In this document: positions 8,152 through 14,619 of the stretch, in pieces | How the letters are laid out: every line of letters begins with the position of its first letter | Numbering within the stretch: position 1 is the stretch's first letter | NCBI GenBank assembly: GCA_039030125.1 | Contig: JBCCEV010000104.1 | Span: forward strand, 1-15,885 | DNA from: JBCCEV01 sp039030125 | Lineage (GTDB): Bacteria > Pseudomonadota > Gammaproteobacteria > Ga0077536 | DNA length: 15,885 nt | Reading direction: 5' to 3' | Notes under the pieces: model-generated | The model's input: the letters and a program-made list of their open reading frames with translations, nothing else | Told to the model about the DNA's origin: nothing | The model's database searches: none | Translations under genes and position numbers: made by a program

Positions 8152-8166
8152 GATTAGGGTGTCCAG

Positions 8167-8196
8167 GCTATAGTCGCTGCCCGCATCATACTGCAA
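8167..8196 (-). promoter_or_regulatory. Possible promoter of the HMG-CoA lyase operon
   Basis: On the minus strand TTGCAG (8196-8191) and TATAGC (8172-8167) are separated by 18 bases, a weak sigma-70-type pair. It would start transcription near 8160, just upstream of the ATG at 8151, leaving a leader of only about nine bases. This fits the absence of a clear ribosome binding site there and argues against the TTG start at 8205. The 72-bp gap must also hold the promoter of the divergent CoA-transferase gene, so the two are probably controlled together. The match is poor and could be chance. Confidence 0.3.
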
Positions 8197-8223
8197 CCCT
8201 TTCAAATCAGCGATCTACAAGCC

Positions 8224-9435
8224 ATGACCAAGCCCACTAGCGACCACCCCGGTCCCTTGACTGATATCCGCGTCCTCGAAATGGGACAACTCCTAGCCGG
8301 CCCTTTCTGTGGCCAGCTCATGGCCGATTTTGGCGCCGAAGTCATCAAAATCGAAGCACCGGAAAAAGGCGATCCGATGCGCGACTGGGGCCAAGAGAAG
8401 GCCCACGGCAAGTCGCTGTGGTGGCCTATCGTGGCGCGCAACAAGAAATCGATAACGCTCAACGCCCGCACCGAAGAAGGCCAAGCCCTGCTGCTGGAGC
8501 TGGTAAAACAATCAGACGTGTTGTTGGAGAACTTTCGCCCCGGGACGCTGGAGCGCTGGAACCTGAGCTATGAGCGCTTGGCCGAAGTGAATCCGGGTTT
8601 GATCCTCGTGAGAGTGAGCGGCTACGGCCAAACGGGGCCCTACTCCCCTCAGGCCGGCTACGCGGCGGTGGGCGAAGCCATGGGTGGTATGCGCGCGGTG
8701 ATCGGTTTCCCCGATCGCCCGCCCTGCCGCGCCGGCATATCGATCGGCGATTCACTGACCGCCATGCACGCGATGCTCGGTGCCTTGATGGCACTGCACC
8801 ATCGAACCAATACCGGCCGGGGTCAGGTGGTTGATGCCGCAATTTATGAGTCCTGCTTCAACATGATGGAGTCCTTGATTTCCGAATACGTGGAAACCGG
8901 CTACGAGCGCAAACGCAGTGGCGCAATCTTGCCCAATGTGGCGCCGTCCAGCGTTTATCCCACCAAAGACGGTGAGTACCTGATTGCTGCCAACCAAGAC
9001 AGTGTGTTCGCAAGGCTCGCCAAGGCCATGGGCGAACCGGAACTCGCCGACGACGAACGCTACGCCTCACATGCAACGCGCGGTAAGAACCAGCAAGAAC
9101 TGGACGACCGCATCGGTGAGTGGACCAAGGGCTATACCAGCGAGGATCTGAAAGACATCTTGAACGAAAACGGCATTCCCAACGGTAAGATCTTTACCCC
9201 TAAAGACATTCTCGAAGACCCGCATTACGCAGCGCGCGAGGCCATCAAGCGCGTCGCGCACCCCGAATTCGGCGAGGTCGCCATGCAAAGCACGTTTCCA
9301 AAAATGTCCGAGACCCCCGGCGAAATCCGCTGGTGCGGGCCGGAAATGGGTCAGCACAACGCCGAGATTTACGGCGATCTTTTGGGCTTGGAAGCGGCCA
9401 GAATCGACGAATTGCAAGCCAACGGCACCATTTAG
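8224..9435 (+). CDS. Family III (CaiB/BaiF) CoA-transferase
   Basis: A 403-residue protein of the normal length for family III CoA-transferases, which move CoA between acyl-CoA and carboxylic acids through an aspartyl-CoA thioester intermediate. Typical features are LTDIRVLEMGQLLAGPFCGQ at residues 12-31, ADFGAEVIKIEAPEKGDPMR, LLENFRPGTLERW, VSGYGQTGPY and the catalytic Asp in GISIGDSLTAM (D176). The N-terminal half matches the formyl-CoA and succinyl-CoA transferase pattern. The substrate cannot be read from the sequence. Divergent pairing with HMG-CoA lyase suggests a dicarboxylate such as HMG, glutarate or a methylated relative, with succinyl-CoA as donor: human SUGCT, of the same family, accepts both glutarate and HMG. 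The ATG at 8224 has no strong ribosome binding site, but the protein start fits the family. A hairpin terminator follows about 100 bases after the stop. Confidence 0.92.
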   Translation: MTKPTSDHPGPLTDIRVLEMGQLLAGPFCGQLMADFGAEVIKIEAPEKGDPMRDWGQEKAHGKSLWWPIVARNKKSITLNARTEEGQALLLELVKQSDVLLENFRPGTLERWNLSYERLAEVNPGLILVRVSGYGQTGPYSPQAGYAAVGEAMGGMRAVIGFPDRPPCRAGISIGDSLTAMHAMLGALMALHHRTNTGRGQVVDAAIYESCFNMMESLISEYVETGYERKRSGAILPNVAPSSVYPTKDGEYLIAANQDSVFARLAKAMGEPELADDERYASHATRGKNQQELDDRIGEWTKGYTSEDLKDILNENGIPNGKIFTPKDILEDPHYAAREAIKRVAHPEFGEVAMQSTFPKMSETPGEIRWCGPEMGQHNAEIYGDLLGLEAARIDELQANGTI

Positions 9436-9533
9436 CGAGACGCTTTGTAAGCCGCCGAACACGCTCAGTAAGGATCGCGAGATAACGCAGGTCTACTGGG
9501 CTGCATCTTACCCATTAATTTGGGACACGGTTT

Positions 9534-9555
9534 GCCCCGCGGCTTGCCGCGGGGC
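9534..9555 (+). terminator. Hairpin terminator after the CoA-transferase gene
   Basis: GCCCCGCGG (9534-9542), loop CTTG, and CCGCGGGGC (9547-9555) form a perfect nine-pair, GC-only stem with a four-base loop, followed by CCTCTTT. The T-tract is short and interrupted, so termination may be partial or aided by Rho. It is preceded by TTT, but the A-tract for the opposite strand has no gene to terminate. It separates the CoA-transferase from the glutathione reductase operon. Confidence 0.65.
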
Positions 9556-9675
9556 CCTCTTTCAAGGCCTCAAACCGCACCGGTACTGGTCTTGAAGCGC
9601 TCCCAGATCCGTCACGCCGCTGTTACATACCGACCCTAAACTTTGCCTCGAGTCGACACGGCTCAACCGCTTAGT

Positions 9676-9713
9676 CCCGCCCGGCTAGCTTCCCCCAATC
9701 AGCACCGGGCGGG
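9676..9713. repeat. Long-loop inverted repeat upstream of glutathione reductase
   Basis: CCCGCCCGG (9676-9684) and CCGGGCGGG (9705-9713) are perfect nine-base arms around a 20-base loop. The distal arm is followed by GCATCTTCTT. It could be a second, weaker terminator, a leader hairpin of the gor transcript or a protein binding site; nothing in the sequence decides between these. Confidence 0.45.
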
Positions 9714-9787
9714 GCATCTTCTTAAGCTGCCCACCGCGCTAAATGCGATAACATTCCGGCCCTTCAACTTGCGGGCAAGAAACAAGC

Positions 9788-11143
9788 GTGAGCGATTACG
9801 ATTTCGATCTCTATGTGATCGGCGGCGGATCCGGTGGGGTGCGCGCCGCGCGCATGGCCGCCTCCTTTGGCGTGAAAGTGGCCGTCGCCGAGGAACGCTA
9901 TTGGGGCGGAACCTGCGTCAATGTCGGTTGTATCCCAAAGAAACTGTTTTCTTATGCGGCGCACTGCCATGAGGAGTTCGCCGATGCGGCACGTCTCGGT
10001 TGGACGGTTGGCGACACACGCTTTGATTGGCGAACCCTGGTTGCTAACAAAAACACCGAGATTGAGCGCCTGAATGGCATTTACGAGCGCCTGCTCACCA
10101 ACGCTGGCGCGGAAATTCATTGGGGGCGAGCTGAGCTCATCAACGAGCATACAGTCGCCATCAACGGGAGAACCTGCACTGCCGAGCGGATCTTGGTGGC
10201 AACAGGTGGCTGGCCGTTCGTGCCCGATTTTCCGGGCTCAGAACACGCAGTCACCTCCAATGAAGCCTTTTTCTTAGATGAGTTGCCCGCCCGTGTGGTC
10301 GTGGTGGGCGGCGGCTATATCGCCGTTGAATTCGCCGGCATCTTCAATGGTCTTGGCGTTGAAACCACTCAGCTCTATCGCGGCGACATGTTTCTGCGCG
10401 GTTTCGATGATGACGCGCGCCACCATGTGGCCGAGCAAATGCGCATCAAAGGCATTGACATCAAGCTTAATACCAACGTCGTAAGCATTAGTGAGAACAA
10501 CGGAACGAAGGTTCTAGAGCTGACCGATGACTCGACGCTGAAAGCTGATCTGGTGATGTACGCCACGGGCCGCCGCCCAAATAGTGACGGCATCGGGCTG
10601 GAAGCCTGCGGTGTGGAACGGCAATCAAGCGGCGCCATCATCGTTAATGAAAACTATCAAACCAACGTGCCCTCAATTTACGCCATTGGCGATGTCACCG
10701 ACCGTGTCAACCTGACGCCAGTGGCGCTGGCCGAGGGCATGGCCCTGGTGTGGCATCTTTACCGCGACCATGGGCGCCCGGTGGACTACGAGTTCATTCC
10801 GAGCGCGGTGTTTTGCCATCCGAATCTCGCGACCGTGGGTTATACCGAAGCCCAAGCCCGGGAAAAATACGCGCAAGTGAGCATCTTCCGCTCAACCTTC
10901 ACGCCACTGAAGGGCACGGTCAGCGGTAACCCCGAAAAAACGCTGATGAAACTGATCGTCGATAACGCGACCGATCGCGTGGTTGGCGCACACATGGTCG
11001 GTCCTGACGCCGGCGAGTCAATCCAAGGGTTAGCCGTGGCCATGCGCGCGGGCGCGACCAAGGAAGTGTTCGACCGCACCATCGGCATTCATCCCACCTC
11101 AGCCGAGGAATGGGTCACCATGCGCGAGCCGGTGGCAAGTTAA
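9788..11143 (+). CDS. gor: Glutathione-disulfide reductase
   Basis: A 451-residue flavoprotein of standard length that reduces glutathione disulfide with NADPH in the cytoplasm. Visible features are the FAD-binding IGGGSGG (residues 11-17), the redox-active disulfide C43/C48 in GGTCVNVGCIPKK, the second dinucleotide fold VVGGGYIAVEFAG near residue 175, the FAD site YAIGDVTDRVNLTPVA, and the C-terminal interface motif GIHPTSAEEW with the catalytic base H435 and E440. The CVNVGC and HPTSAEE motifs set it apart from mercuric reductase and lipoamide dehydrogenase. The start is GTG 9788; the protein begins right before the FAD motif as in relatives, though the ribosome binding site is weak. Two bases separate its stop from the next small gene, suggesting an operon. 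No mutation of a key residue is seen. Confidence 0.96.
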   Translation: MSDYDFDLYVIGGGSGGVRAARMAASFGVKVAVAEERYWGGTCVNVGCIPKKLFSYAAHCHEEFADAARLGWTVGDTRFDWRTLVANKNTEIERLNGIYERLLTNAGAEIHWGRAELINEHTVAINGRTCTAERILVATGGWPFVPDFPGSEHAVTSNEAFFLDELPARVVVVGGGYIAVEFAGIFNGLGVETTQLYRGDMFLRGFDDDARHHVAEQMRIKGIDIKLNTNVVSISENNGTKVLELTDDSTLKADLVMYATGRRPNSDGIGLEACGVERQSSGAIIVNENYQTNVPSIYAIGDVTDRVNLTPVALAEGMALVWHLYRDHGRPVDYEFIPSAVFCHPNLATVGYTEAQAREKYAQVSIFRSTFTPLKGTVSGNPEKTLMKLIVDNATDRVVGAHMVGPDAGESIQGLAVAMRAGATKEVFDRTIGIHPTSAEEWVTMREPVAS

Positions 11144-11145
11144 TC

Positions 11146-11586
11146 ATGCAGCTTATTCCGCACCGCGGTATCGACGGCATCCTGCTTGGCGCCGAGCGGG
11201 ATACGGTCGTGCGCGAGCTCGGTAAACCGGAAAAATCGGGGCGCGAAGAATGGGAAGACGGTGTGATTTCCGAGACCTGGGTTTATCGTTTGATGCGTCT
11301 TGAATTGTCTTTCGATTCCGATAACGACTTCTTGCTCTCAAGAATTACGGCATCGCACCCGCATCTGGCGATCCAGAGTTTCAATCCGATTGGCCTTGAG
11401 GAAGGCTACCTCCTGCAGAAATATCCACACCTCGATTTGGAAGCCAATCTCGGCGCCAACGGCAAACAATACATTGACCGACTCCTCGATCTCTCGTATT
11501 GGCTGAGCAAAGGCAAGGTCGAGAGCGTTACCGTGTTTCCACAATATGACCAGGCCAGCGATCAAATCGCGTGGCCCGCAATCTAG
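11146..11586 (+). CDS. Unrecognised 146-residue protein coupled to gor
   Basis: I do not recognise this family. The start at ATG 11146 is two bases after the gor stop, which points to translational coupling; an earlier in-frame ATG at 11110 would overlap gor and is less likely. The protein is acidic to neutral and soluble, without signal peptide or membrane segment. It opens with HRGIDGILLGAERDTVVREL followed by GKP, a phrase like the 'GI.LG...+.V...LG.P' start of several small alpha/beta proteins with a two-strand, helix beginning. The middle has alternating strands (ETWVYRLMRLELSFDSDN) and a helix LLDLSYWLSKG near the end. Its place between glutathione reductase and a methyltransferase does not tell its role. 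Confidence 0.75.
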   Translation: MQLIPHRGIDGILLGAERDTVVRELGKPEKSGREEWEDGVISETWVYRLMRLELSFDSDNDFLLSRITASHPHLAIQSFNPIGLEEGYLLQKYPHLDLEANLGANGKQYIDRLLDLSYWLSKGKVESVTVFPQYDQASDQIAWPAI

Positions 11587-11605
11587 TCCGAGCAAGGCGG
11601 CAACA

Positions 11606-12424
11606 ATGACGAACGAACAGTTTGGTGCCTTCGAACGCGAAGGATGGACGCAGACGGGTTTTAGTGAGGCCTACCACGAACGCTTTTCCGCACTCACCCA
11701 GCAATCAATTGCTGGATTGTTAGACGCCGCCGGTGTTCGCCCCGGCCACCGAGTCTTGGACGTCGCGACCGGTCCCGGCTACGGCGCCGGTGCCGCCGCC
11801 GAGCTAGGCGCCGAGGCGATCGGCGTCGATTTCTCGCCGGGGCAAATTGCGCTCGCGAGAACCCGGTATCCAGAAGTCCAATTCGAGCAAGGAGACGCCG
11901 CCAACTTACCGTTCGGCGACGGGCAATTCGACTGCGTCGTGAGCAACTTTGGTATTCTGCATTTTCCCGATCCCGAGGCTTTTATTGGCGAGGCCAAACG
12001 CGTGCTAAAGCCCGGTGGCACACTGGCCTATAGCGCTTGGGAGAAAGCCGGAGTCGAAAGCGGCTTTGGCCTCGTTTTAAGCGCACTCGCGAGCCACGGC
12101 AACCTCGACGTCGGACTGCCGAGTGGCCCCGATTTTTTCCAATTTGCGGACCCCGAGTTTTGCGCCGCTTGTCTGGCTGGGCACAGCTACAGCAATCCGA
12201 TCACAACTTCGATTTGCTTGCGCTGGGAGGTTACGTCCCCTCAAGAAGTCGTCACTGCAATCAGCGAATCGACGGTACGAACAGCGGCGATGCTGGCCCG
12301 CCAAACCGCGCCGGCCAAAGCAGCGATCGAAGCGATGATTATCGAAGGCGTCGAGAAGGCCAAAGACGAAAACGGCTACTCGCTCGCGATGCCGGTGGCA
12401 CTCACTGCCGCGCAATCACCCTAA
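11606..12424 (+). CDS. Class I SAM-dependent methyltransferase (UbiE-like)
   Basis: A 272-residue protein with the Rossmann-type methyltransferase signature. Motif I is VLDVATGPGYG (residues 50-60), followed by the acidic ribose-binding region in GVDFSPGQIALAR, then QGDAANLPF, FDCVVSNFGILHF (motif post-II) and the RVLKPGGTLAYSAW strand typical of UbiE/COQ5-like enzymes. The C-terminal 100 residues form the substrate cap and are not diagnostic, so the methyl acceptor is unknown (small molecule more likely than RNA or DNA). I chose ATG 11606; an in-frame ATG 20 codons earlier lies inside the preceding gene. It follows the 146-residue gene by 19 bases and is probably the last gene of the gor operon. 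No clear terminator follows: only a short GCGGC/GCCGC hairpin at 12427-12439 without a T-run. Confidence 0.88.
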   Translation: MTNEQFGAFEREGWTQTGFSEAYHERFSALTQQSIAGLLDAAGVRPGHRVLDVATGPGYGAGAAAELGAEAIGVDFSPGQIALARTRYPEVQFEQGDAANLPFGDGQFDCVVSNFGILHFPDPEAFIGEAKRVLKPGGTLAYSAWEKAGVESGFGLVLSALASHGNLDVGLPSGPDFFQFADPEFCAACLAGHSYSNPITTSICLRWEVTSPQEVVTAISESTVRTAAMLARQTAPAKAAIEAMIIEGVEKAKDENGYSLAMPVALTAAQSP

Positions 12425-12466
12425 TTGCGGCGCGGCCGCCTGGGTGCAGACGCAACACCGTTTCGA

Positions 12467-12478
12467 CGAAGCGCTTCG
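12467..12478. repeat. 12-bp perfect palindrome between the two methyltransferase genes
   Basis: CGAAGCGCTTCG is a perfect palindrome in the 172-bp gap, about 130 bases before the second methyltransferase gene. It could be a dimeric regulator site or chance. No second copy was noticed in the window. Confidence 0.3.
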
Positions 12479-12552
12479 CACAACCGCTGGGTCATTGGGC
12501 GGGCGCGTGTGATGAAGGGATTAAGGTATGTCGCACCTAAGCGTTTAGGCCC

Positions 12553-12569
12553 TTGTGCTAGGATTGAAC
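12553..12569 (+). promoter_or_regulatory. Extended -10 promoter candidate for the second methyltransferase
   Basis: TTGTGCTAGGATTGAAC contains TGC directly before TAGGAT, an extended -10 element, 32 bases before the ATG at 12597. No good -35 is seen, which extended -10 promoters tolerate. A near copy, TTGTGCTTAAATTGAAC, precedes the outer-membrane protein gene at 14548, with 14 of 17 bases identical. That repetition raises the chance that both are real. Confidence 0.4.
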
Positions 12570-12596
12570 AGGTAGGAATTTTTCGAGTTTCGATAG

Positions 12597-13424
12597 ATGC
12601 TTAACGTAAGCGAAATGACCGATCGGCAGCGGCGCGAACTCGAATACCATCGCGAGCATGCCGCCTCTTTTCGCGAGATGCTCGAGCGTAAGTTCGACTA
12701 CGATGTGATCACCAATCCCGACCGGCGTTGGTGGAATGCGCACTGGGAATCGTTCACCTATCTCATGAATCATGGGCTCGCTGGCAAGCGCGTGCTCGTT
12801 GTGGGTTGTGGGTTCGGAGAAGATGCCCTCTTCCTGGCCAAGGCCAAAGCCCAGGTAAGCGCTTTCGACCTGTCTCCCGAGTCAATCGAGATCGCAAGCG
12901 CGCTTAGCGAGCGTGAGGGGTTCTCGATAGAATTCGCGCAAATGGCGGCCGAAAAATTGGAATACCCGGACGCGTTTTTCGACTACGTTTACGCGCGCGA
13001 CATCCTTCACCACGTCGACATTCCCAATGCCATGCTGGAAATCCAGCGCACCATGAAACCGGATGCCATATTCTGCTTCAATGAGATCTATACCCATTCA
13101 ATAACCGATACGGTGAGGAATTCGAAATTCATCGATGGCTGGTTGTATCCCAAGATGACCCGCTTCATTTACGGATCCGAGCGGCCCTATATCACCGAAG
13201 ACGAGCGGAAACTCACCGAAAAAGACGTCACCGAGTGCTTACATGTGCTGCAGGAACCGGAGCTGAAAAAATACTTTAGTTGCATCGTGGCGCGGGTATT
13301 GCCCGACCGTTGGGTATGGCTGAGGAAAATCGATCGCTTGCTGCTCATCATTCTTGGACCGCTGGGGTCGTGGTTCGGCGGGCGCGTTCTGATCGCCGGC
13401 AAGATCAAAGCGGGCGCTAAGTAA
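12597..13424 (+). CDS. Class I SAM-dependent methyltransferase
   Basis: A 275-residue methyltransferase. Motif I is VLVVGCGFGEDALFL (residues 66-80), with the acidic residue D91 in AFDLSPESIEIA. AQMAAEKLEYPDAFFDYVYA and RDILHHVDIPNAMLEI follow, the usual order of the Methyltransf_11/25 fold. An N-terminal helical lead (1-60) with YHREHAASF and NPDRRWWNAHWESF resembles that of methyltransferases acting on sugar or lipid-like substrates. The C-terminus has a hydrophobic stretch, LLLIILGPLGSWFGGRVLI (~248-266), which could lie on the membrane surface. The acceptor is unknown. The start could also be the second Met (12615). The gene faces the next one, with only 13 bases between the two stop codons, and has its own promoter candidate at 12553. 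Confidence 0.85.
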   Translation: MLNVSEMTDRQRRELEYHREHAASFREMLERKFDYDVITNPDRRWWNAHWESFTYLMNHGLAGKRVLVVGCGFGEDALFLAKAKAQVSAFDLSPESIEIASALSEREGFSIEFAQMAAEKLEYPDAFFDYVYARDILHHVDIPNAMLEIQRTMKPDAIFCFNEIYTHSITDTVRNSKFIDGWLYPKMTRFIYGSERPYITEDERKLTEKDVTECLHVLQEPELKKYFSCIVARVLPDRWVWLRKIDRLLLIILGPLGSWFGGRVLIAGKIKAGAK

Positions 13425-13437
13425 CCGGCAAGTCTAT

Positions 13438-14472
13438 TCATGCTTCCTCGCTGATCACCCAAATCACTCCCTTCCCTTCATCAAGGCGGCGAATACGCTT
13501 TATCGATTGAAAAGATGCAAGCGCGCCAATCCACAGATGTTCCCAACAAGTTAAGACCAACGCTTGCCGCTCGGCGGACAGGTTTTTCGTGATCCGCAAC
13601 TCCGAATGCCTTAGCCGAGACTCAGTGTTGGCAGGACTTATCACCTCGACGCTGTCGCCCATGCCCTCAAACATGCGCCGCATGAACTCTGTAGCGGAAT
13701 TTAAATCACCATCGTCGGTCCCAACCATCCCGCGCATTTGTTGAAAGTACTGGAGCCCGATGAGCCGTGCTGCACGGCTTGCGAGTTCGACCGCTTCATC
13801 GCGCTCGATAAGCTCGCCAAGTGTGACGACGGCGTTGCGCACATACTCAATGGCGTAGTTACGATTGGCTTTCTCCAGACGTTCCTCGCTCCATTGTGCG
13901 GAAGGCGGGCGGGGTTGCTCGGCCTCACTGAACGGTGGCGGTCGTTCCCCTTTGGCGAATCGTAAACGGGTGTTCTCGGTAAGCTCGTGGTCGTGCTCGA
14001 GGAAGTAGCCGCAAAAGCCAAACTCGCCGGTCATGTCTTCGGAGACACACACAAACCCGAGCTTCGGATTGTTCAAGGAGACACCGTTGTGCGCATACCA
14101 GCCGCGTAGGAAACCCCGACTCGCTTCAACCGGGATCCCGCAAATCGTTGGGCCGTCGAACATCCAACGCGGATAGCGAAACCTTACCCAAGCTTTTTGA
14201 TCGTTCTCATAAGCGTACTCAACGCCGACACCACCGATATTGTTGGCGATCGCATGATATTGCGCGCAGGCAACGGCATCGGGCAGGTACGAAAGCCCCA
14301 GTTTCTCGAAGCTCGATAGGAACTTGTCTTCGTGCTGGCGTCGAAACAGCTTGAACATCCATTCTTCGATGAAAGCCGGTGGCTTATTCGCGCTCACCAT
14401 GAGCTGCAGACCTAGGAAATAGGCGTGGTGAAGGCGCGCTTGGGCACGGATGTAGGTGGCTTGATTTGACAC
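13438..14472 (-). CDS. Unrecognised 344-residue protein
   Basis: I do not recognise this family. The protein looks soluble, with no signal peptide or membrane segment. The N-terminal third is rich in aromatic residues and helical (HHAYFLGLQLM, FIEEWMFKLFRRQHEDKF). A central strand-rich part follows (VGVEYAYEND, WVRFRYPRWMFDGPTICGIP, KLGFVCVSEDMTGEFGFCGYF followed by LEHDHELT). A helical C-terminal half contains AIEYVRNAVVTLGELIERDE. The paired VCVSED...FGFCGY cysteines and the EHDHE cluster could bind a ligand or metal. The pattern faintly recalls ligand-sensing or L-ATC-hydrolase-like proteins, but I cannot support that. The start is uncertain: GTG 14472 has no visible ribosome binding site, while ATG 14400 has AGG ten bases upstream and would give 320 residues. 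It is divergent from the outer-membrane protein gene and convergent with the methyltransferase. Confidence 0.8.
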   Translation of the reverse strand: MSNQATYIRAQARLHHAYFLGLQLMVSANKPPAFIEEWMFKLFRRQHEDKFLSSFEKLGLSYLPDAVACAQYHAIANNIGGVGVEYAYENDQKAWVRFRYPRWMFDGPTICGIPVEASRGFLRGWYAHNGVSLNNPKLGFVCVSEDMTGEFGFCGYFLEHDHELTENTRLRFAKGERPPPFSEAEQPRPPSAQWSEERLEKANRNYAIEYVRNAVVTLGELIERDEAVELASRAARLIGLQYFQQMRGMVGTDDGDLNSATEFMRRMFEGMGDSVEVISPANTESRLRHSELRITKNLSAERQALVLTCWEHLWIGALASFQSIKRIRRLDEGKGVIWVISEEA

Positions 14473-14547
14473 GGTTGGCGAAGCGTAGCATCCCTCAATG
14501 AGCTGCCAATTCGAGGGCGCCCAGACCCCTACATTTCTAACCCGGAA

Positions 14548-14564
14548 TTGTGCTTAAATTGAAC
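14548..14564 (+). promoter_or_regulatory. Promoter candidate of the outer-membrane protein gene
   Basis: TTGTGCTTAAATTGAAC carries TGC before TTAAAT (extended -10 style) about 60 bases before the TTG start codon at 14620. It shares 14 of 17 bases with the element at 12553. No convincing -35 hexamer is seen 16-18 bases upstream. It lies in the 147-bp divergent gap with the 344-residue gene. Confidence 0.4.
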
Positions 14565-14606
14565 GCAAGTGAGGCAGGAATAGACCTCGCGTACTCACAA
14601 GCTCAC

Positions 14607-14610
14607 GGAG
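14607..14610 (+). promoter_or_regulatory. Ribosome binding site that fixes a TTG start
   Basis: GGAG sits nine bases before TTG 14620. An in-frame TAG at 14581 excludes any start further upstream, and no ATG or GTG lies between. The codon directly precedes a signal peptide, so TTG is the natural start of the long reading frame that follows. Confidence 0.75.
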
Positions 14611-14619
14611 AAGCTTACC

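Larger units (their letters stand above)
9436..9787. other. Intergenic region, 352 bp
   Basis: No credible gene is visible here. The region holds the terminator at 9534-9555 and the long-armed inverted repeat at 9676-9713. A weak extended -10 candidate (TGC then GATAAC, 9744-9752) lies about 35 bases before the glutathione reductase start. There is no recognisable -35 element, tRNA or binding motif of a known regulator. Confidence 0.6.

Noticed and set aside
7198..8157. Long open frame (319 codons) on the plus strand opposite HMG-CoA lyase
   Set aside because: It mirrors the lyase gene on the opposite strand, its translation shows no family motif, and the lyase has all catalytic residues.
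8152..8205. TTG 8205 as start of HMG-CoA lyase
   Set aside because: It would add 18 residues not typical of the family and leave no room for the weak promoter found. ATG 8151 sits right before the conserved VGPRDG motif.
9643..9972. 109-codon plus-strand frame across the start of glutathione reductase
   Set aside because: It overlaps the FAD-binding start of gor in another frame, and the translation is Arg-rich without structure.
12427..12439. GCGGC/GCCGC hairpin as terminator of the gor operon
   Set aside because: Only five pairs, a three-base loop and no T-run after it, so it is not supported as a terminator.
12037..12540. 167-codon frame overlapping the end of the first methyltransferase and the following gap
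   Set aside because: Very Arg-rich, typical of an out-of-frame reading of GC-rich coding sequence. The methyltransferase frame continues to its own stop at 12424.
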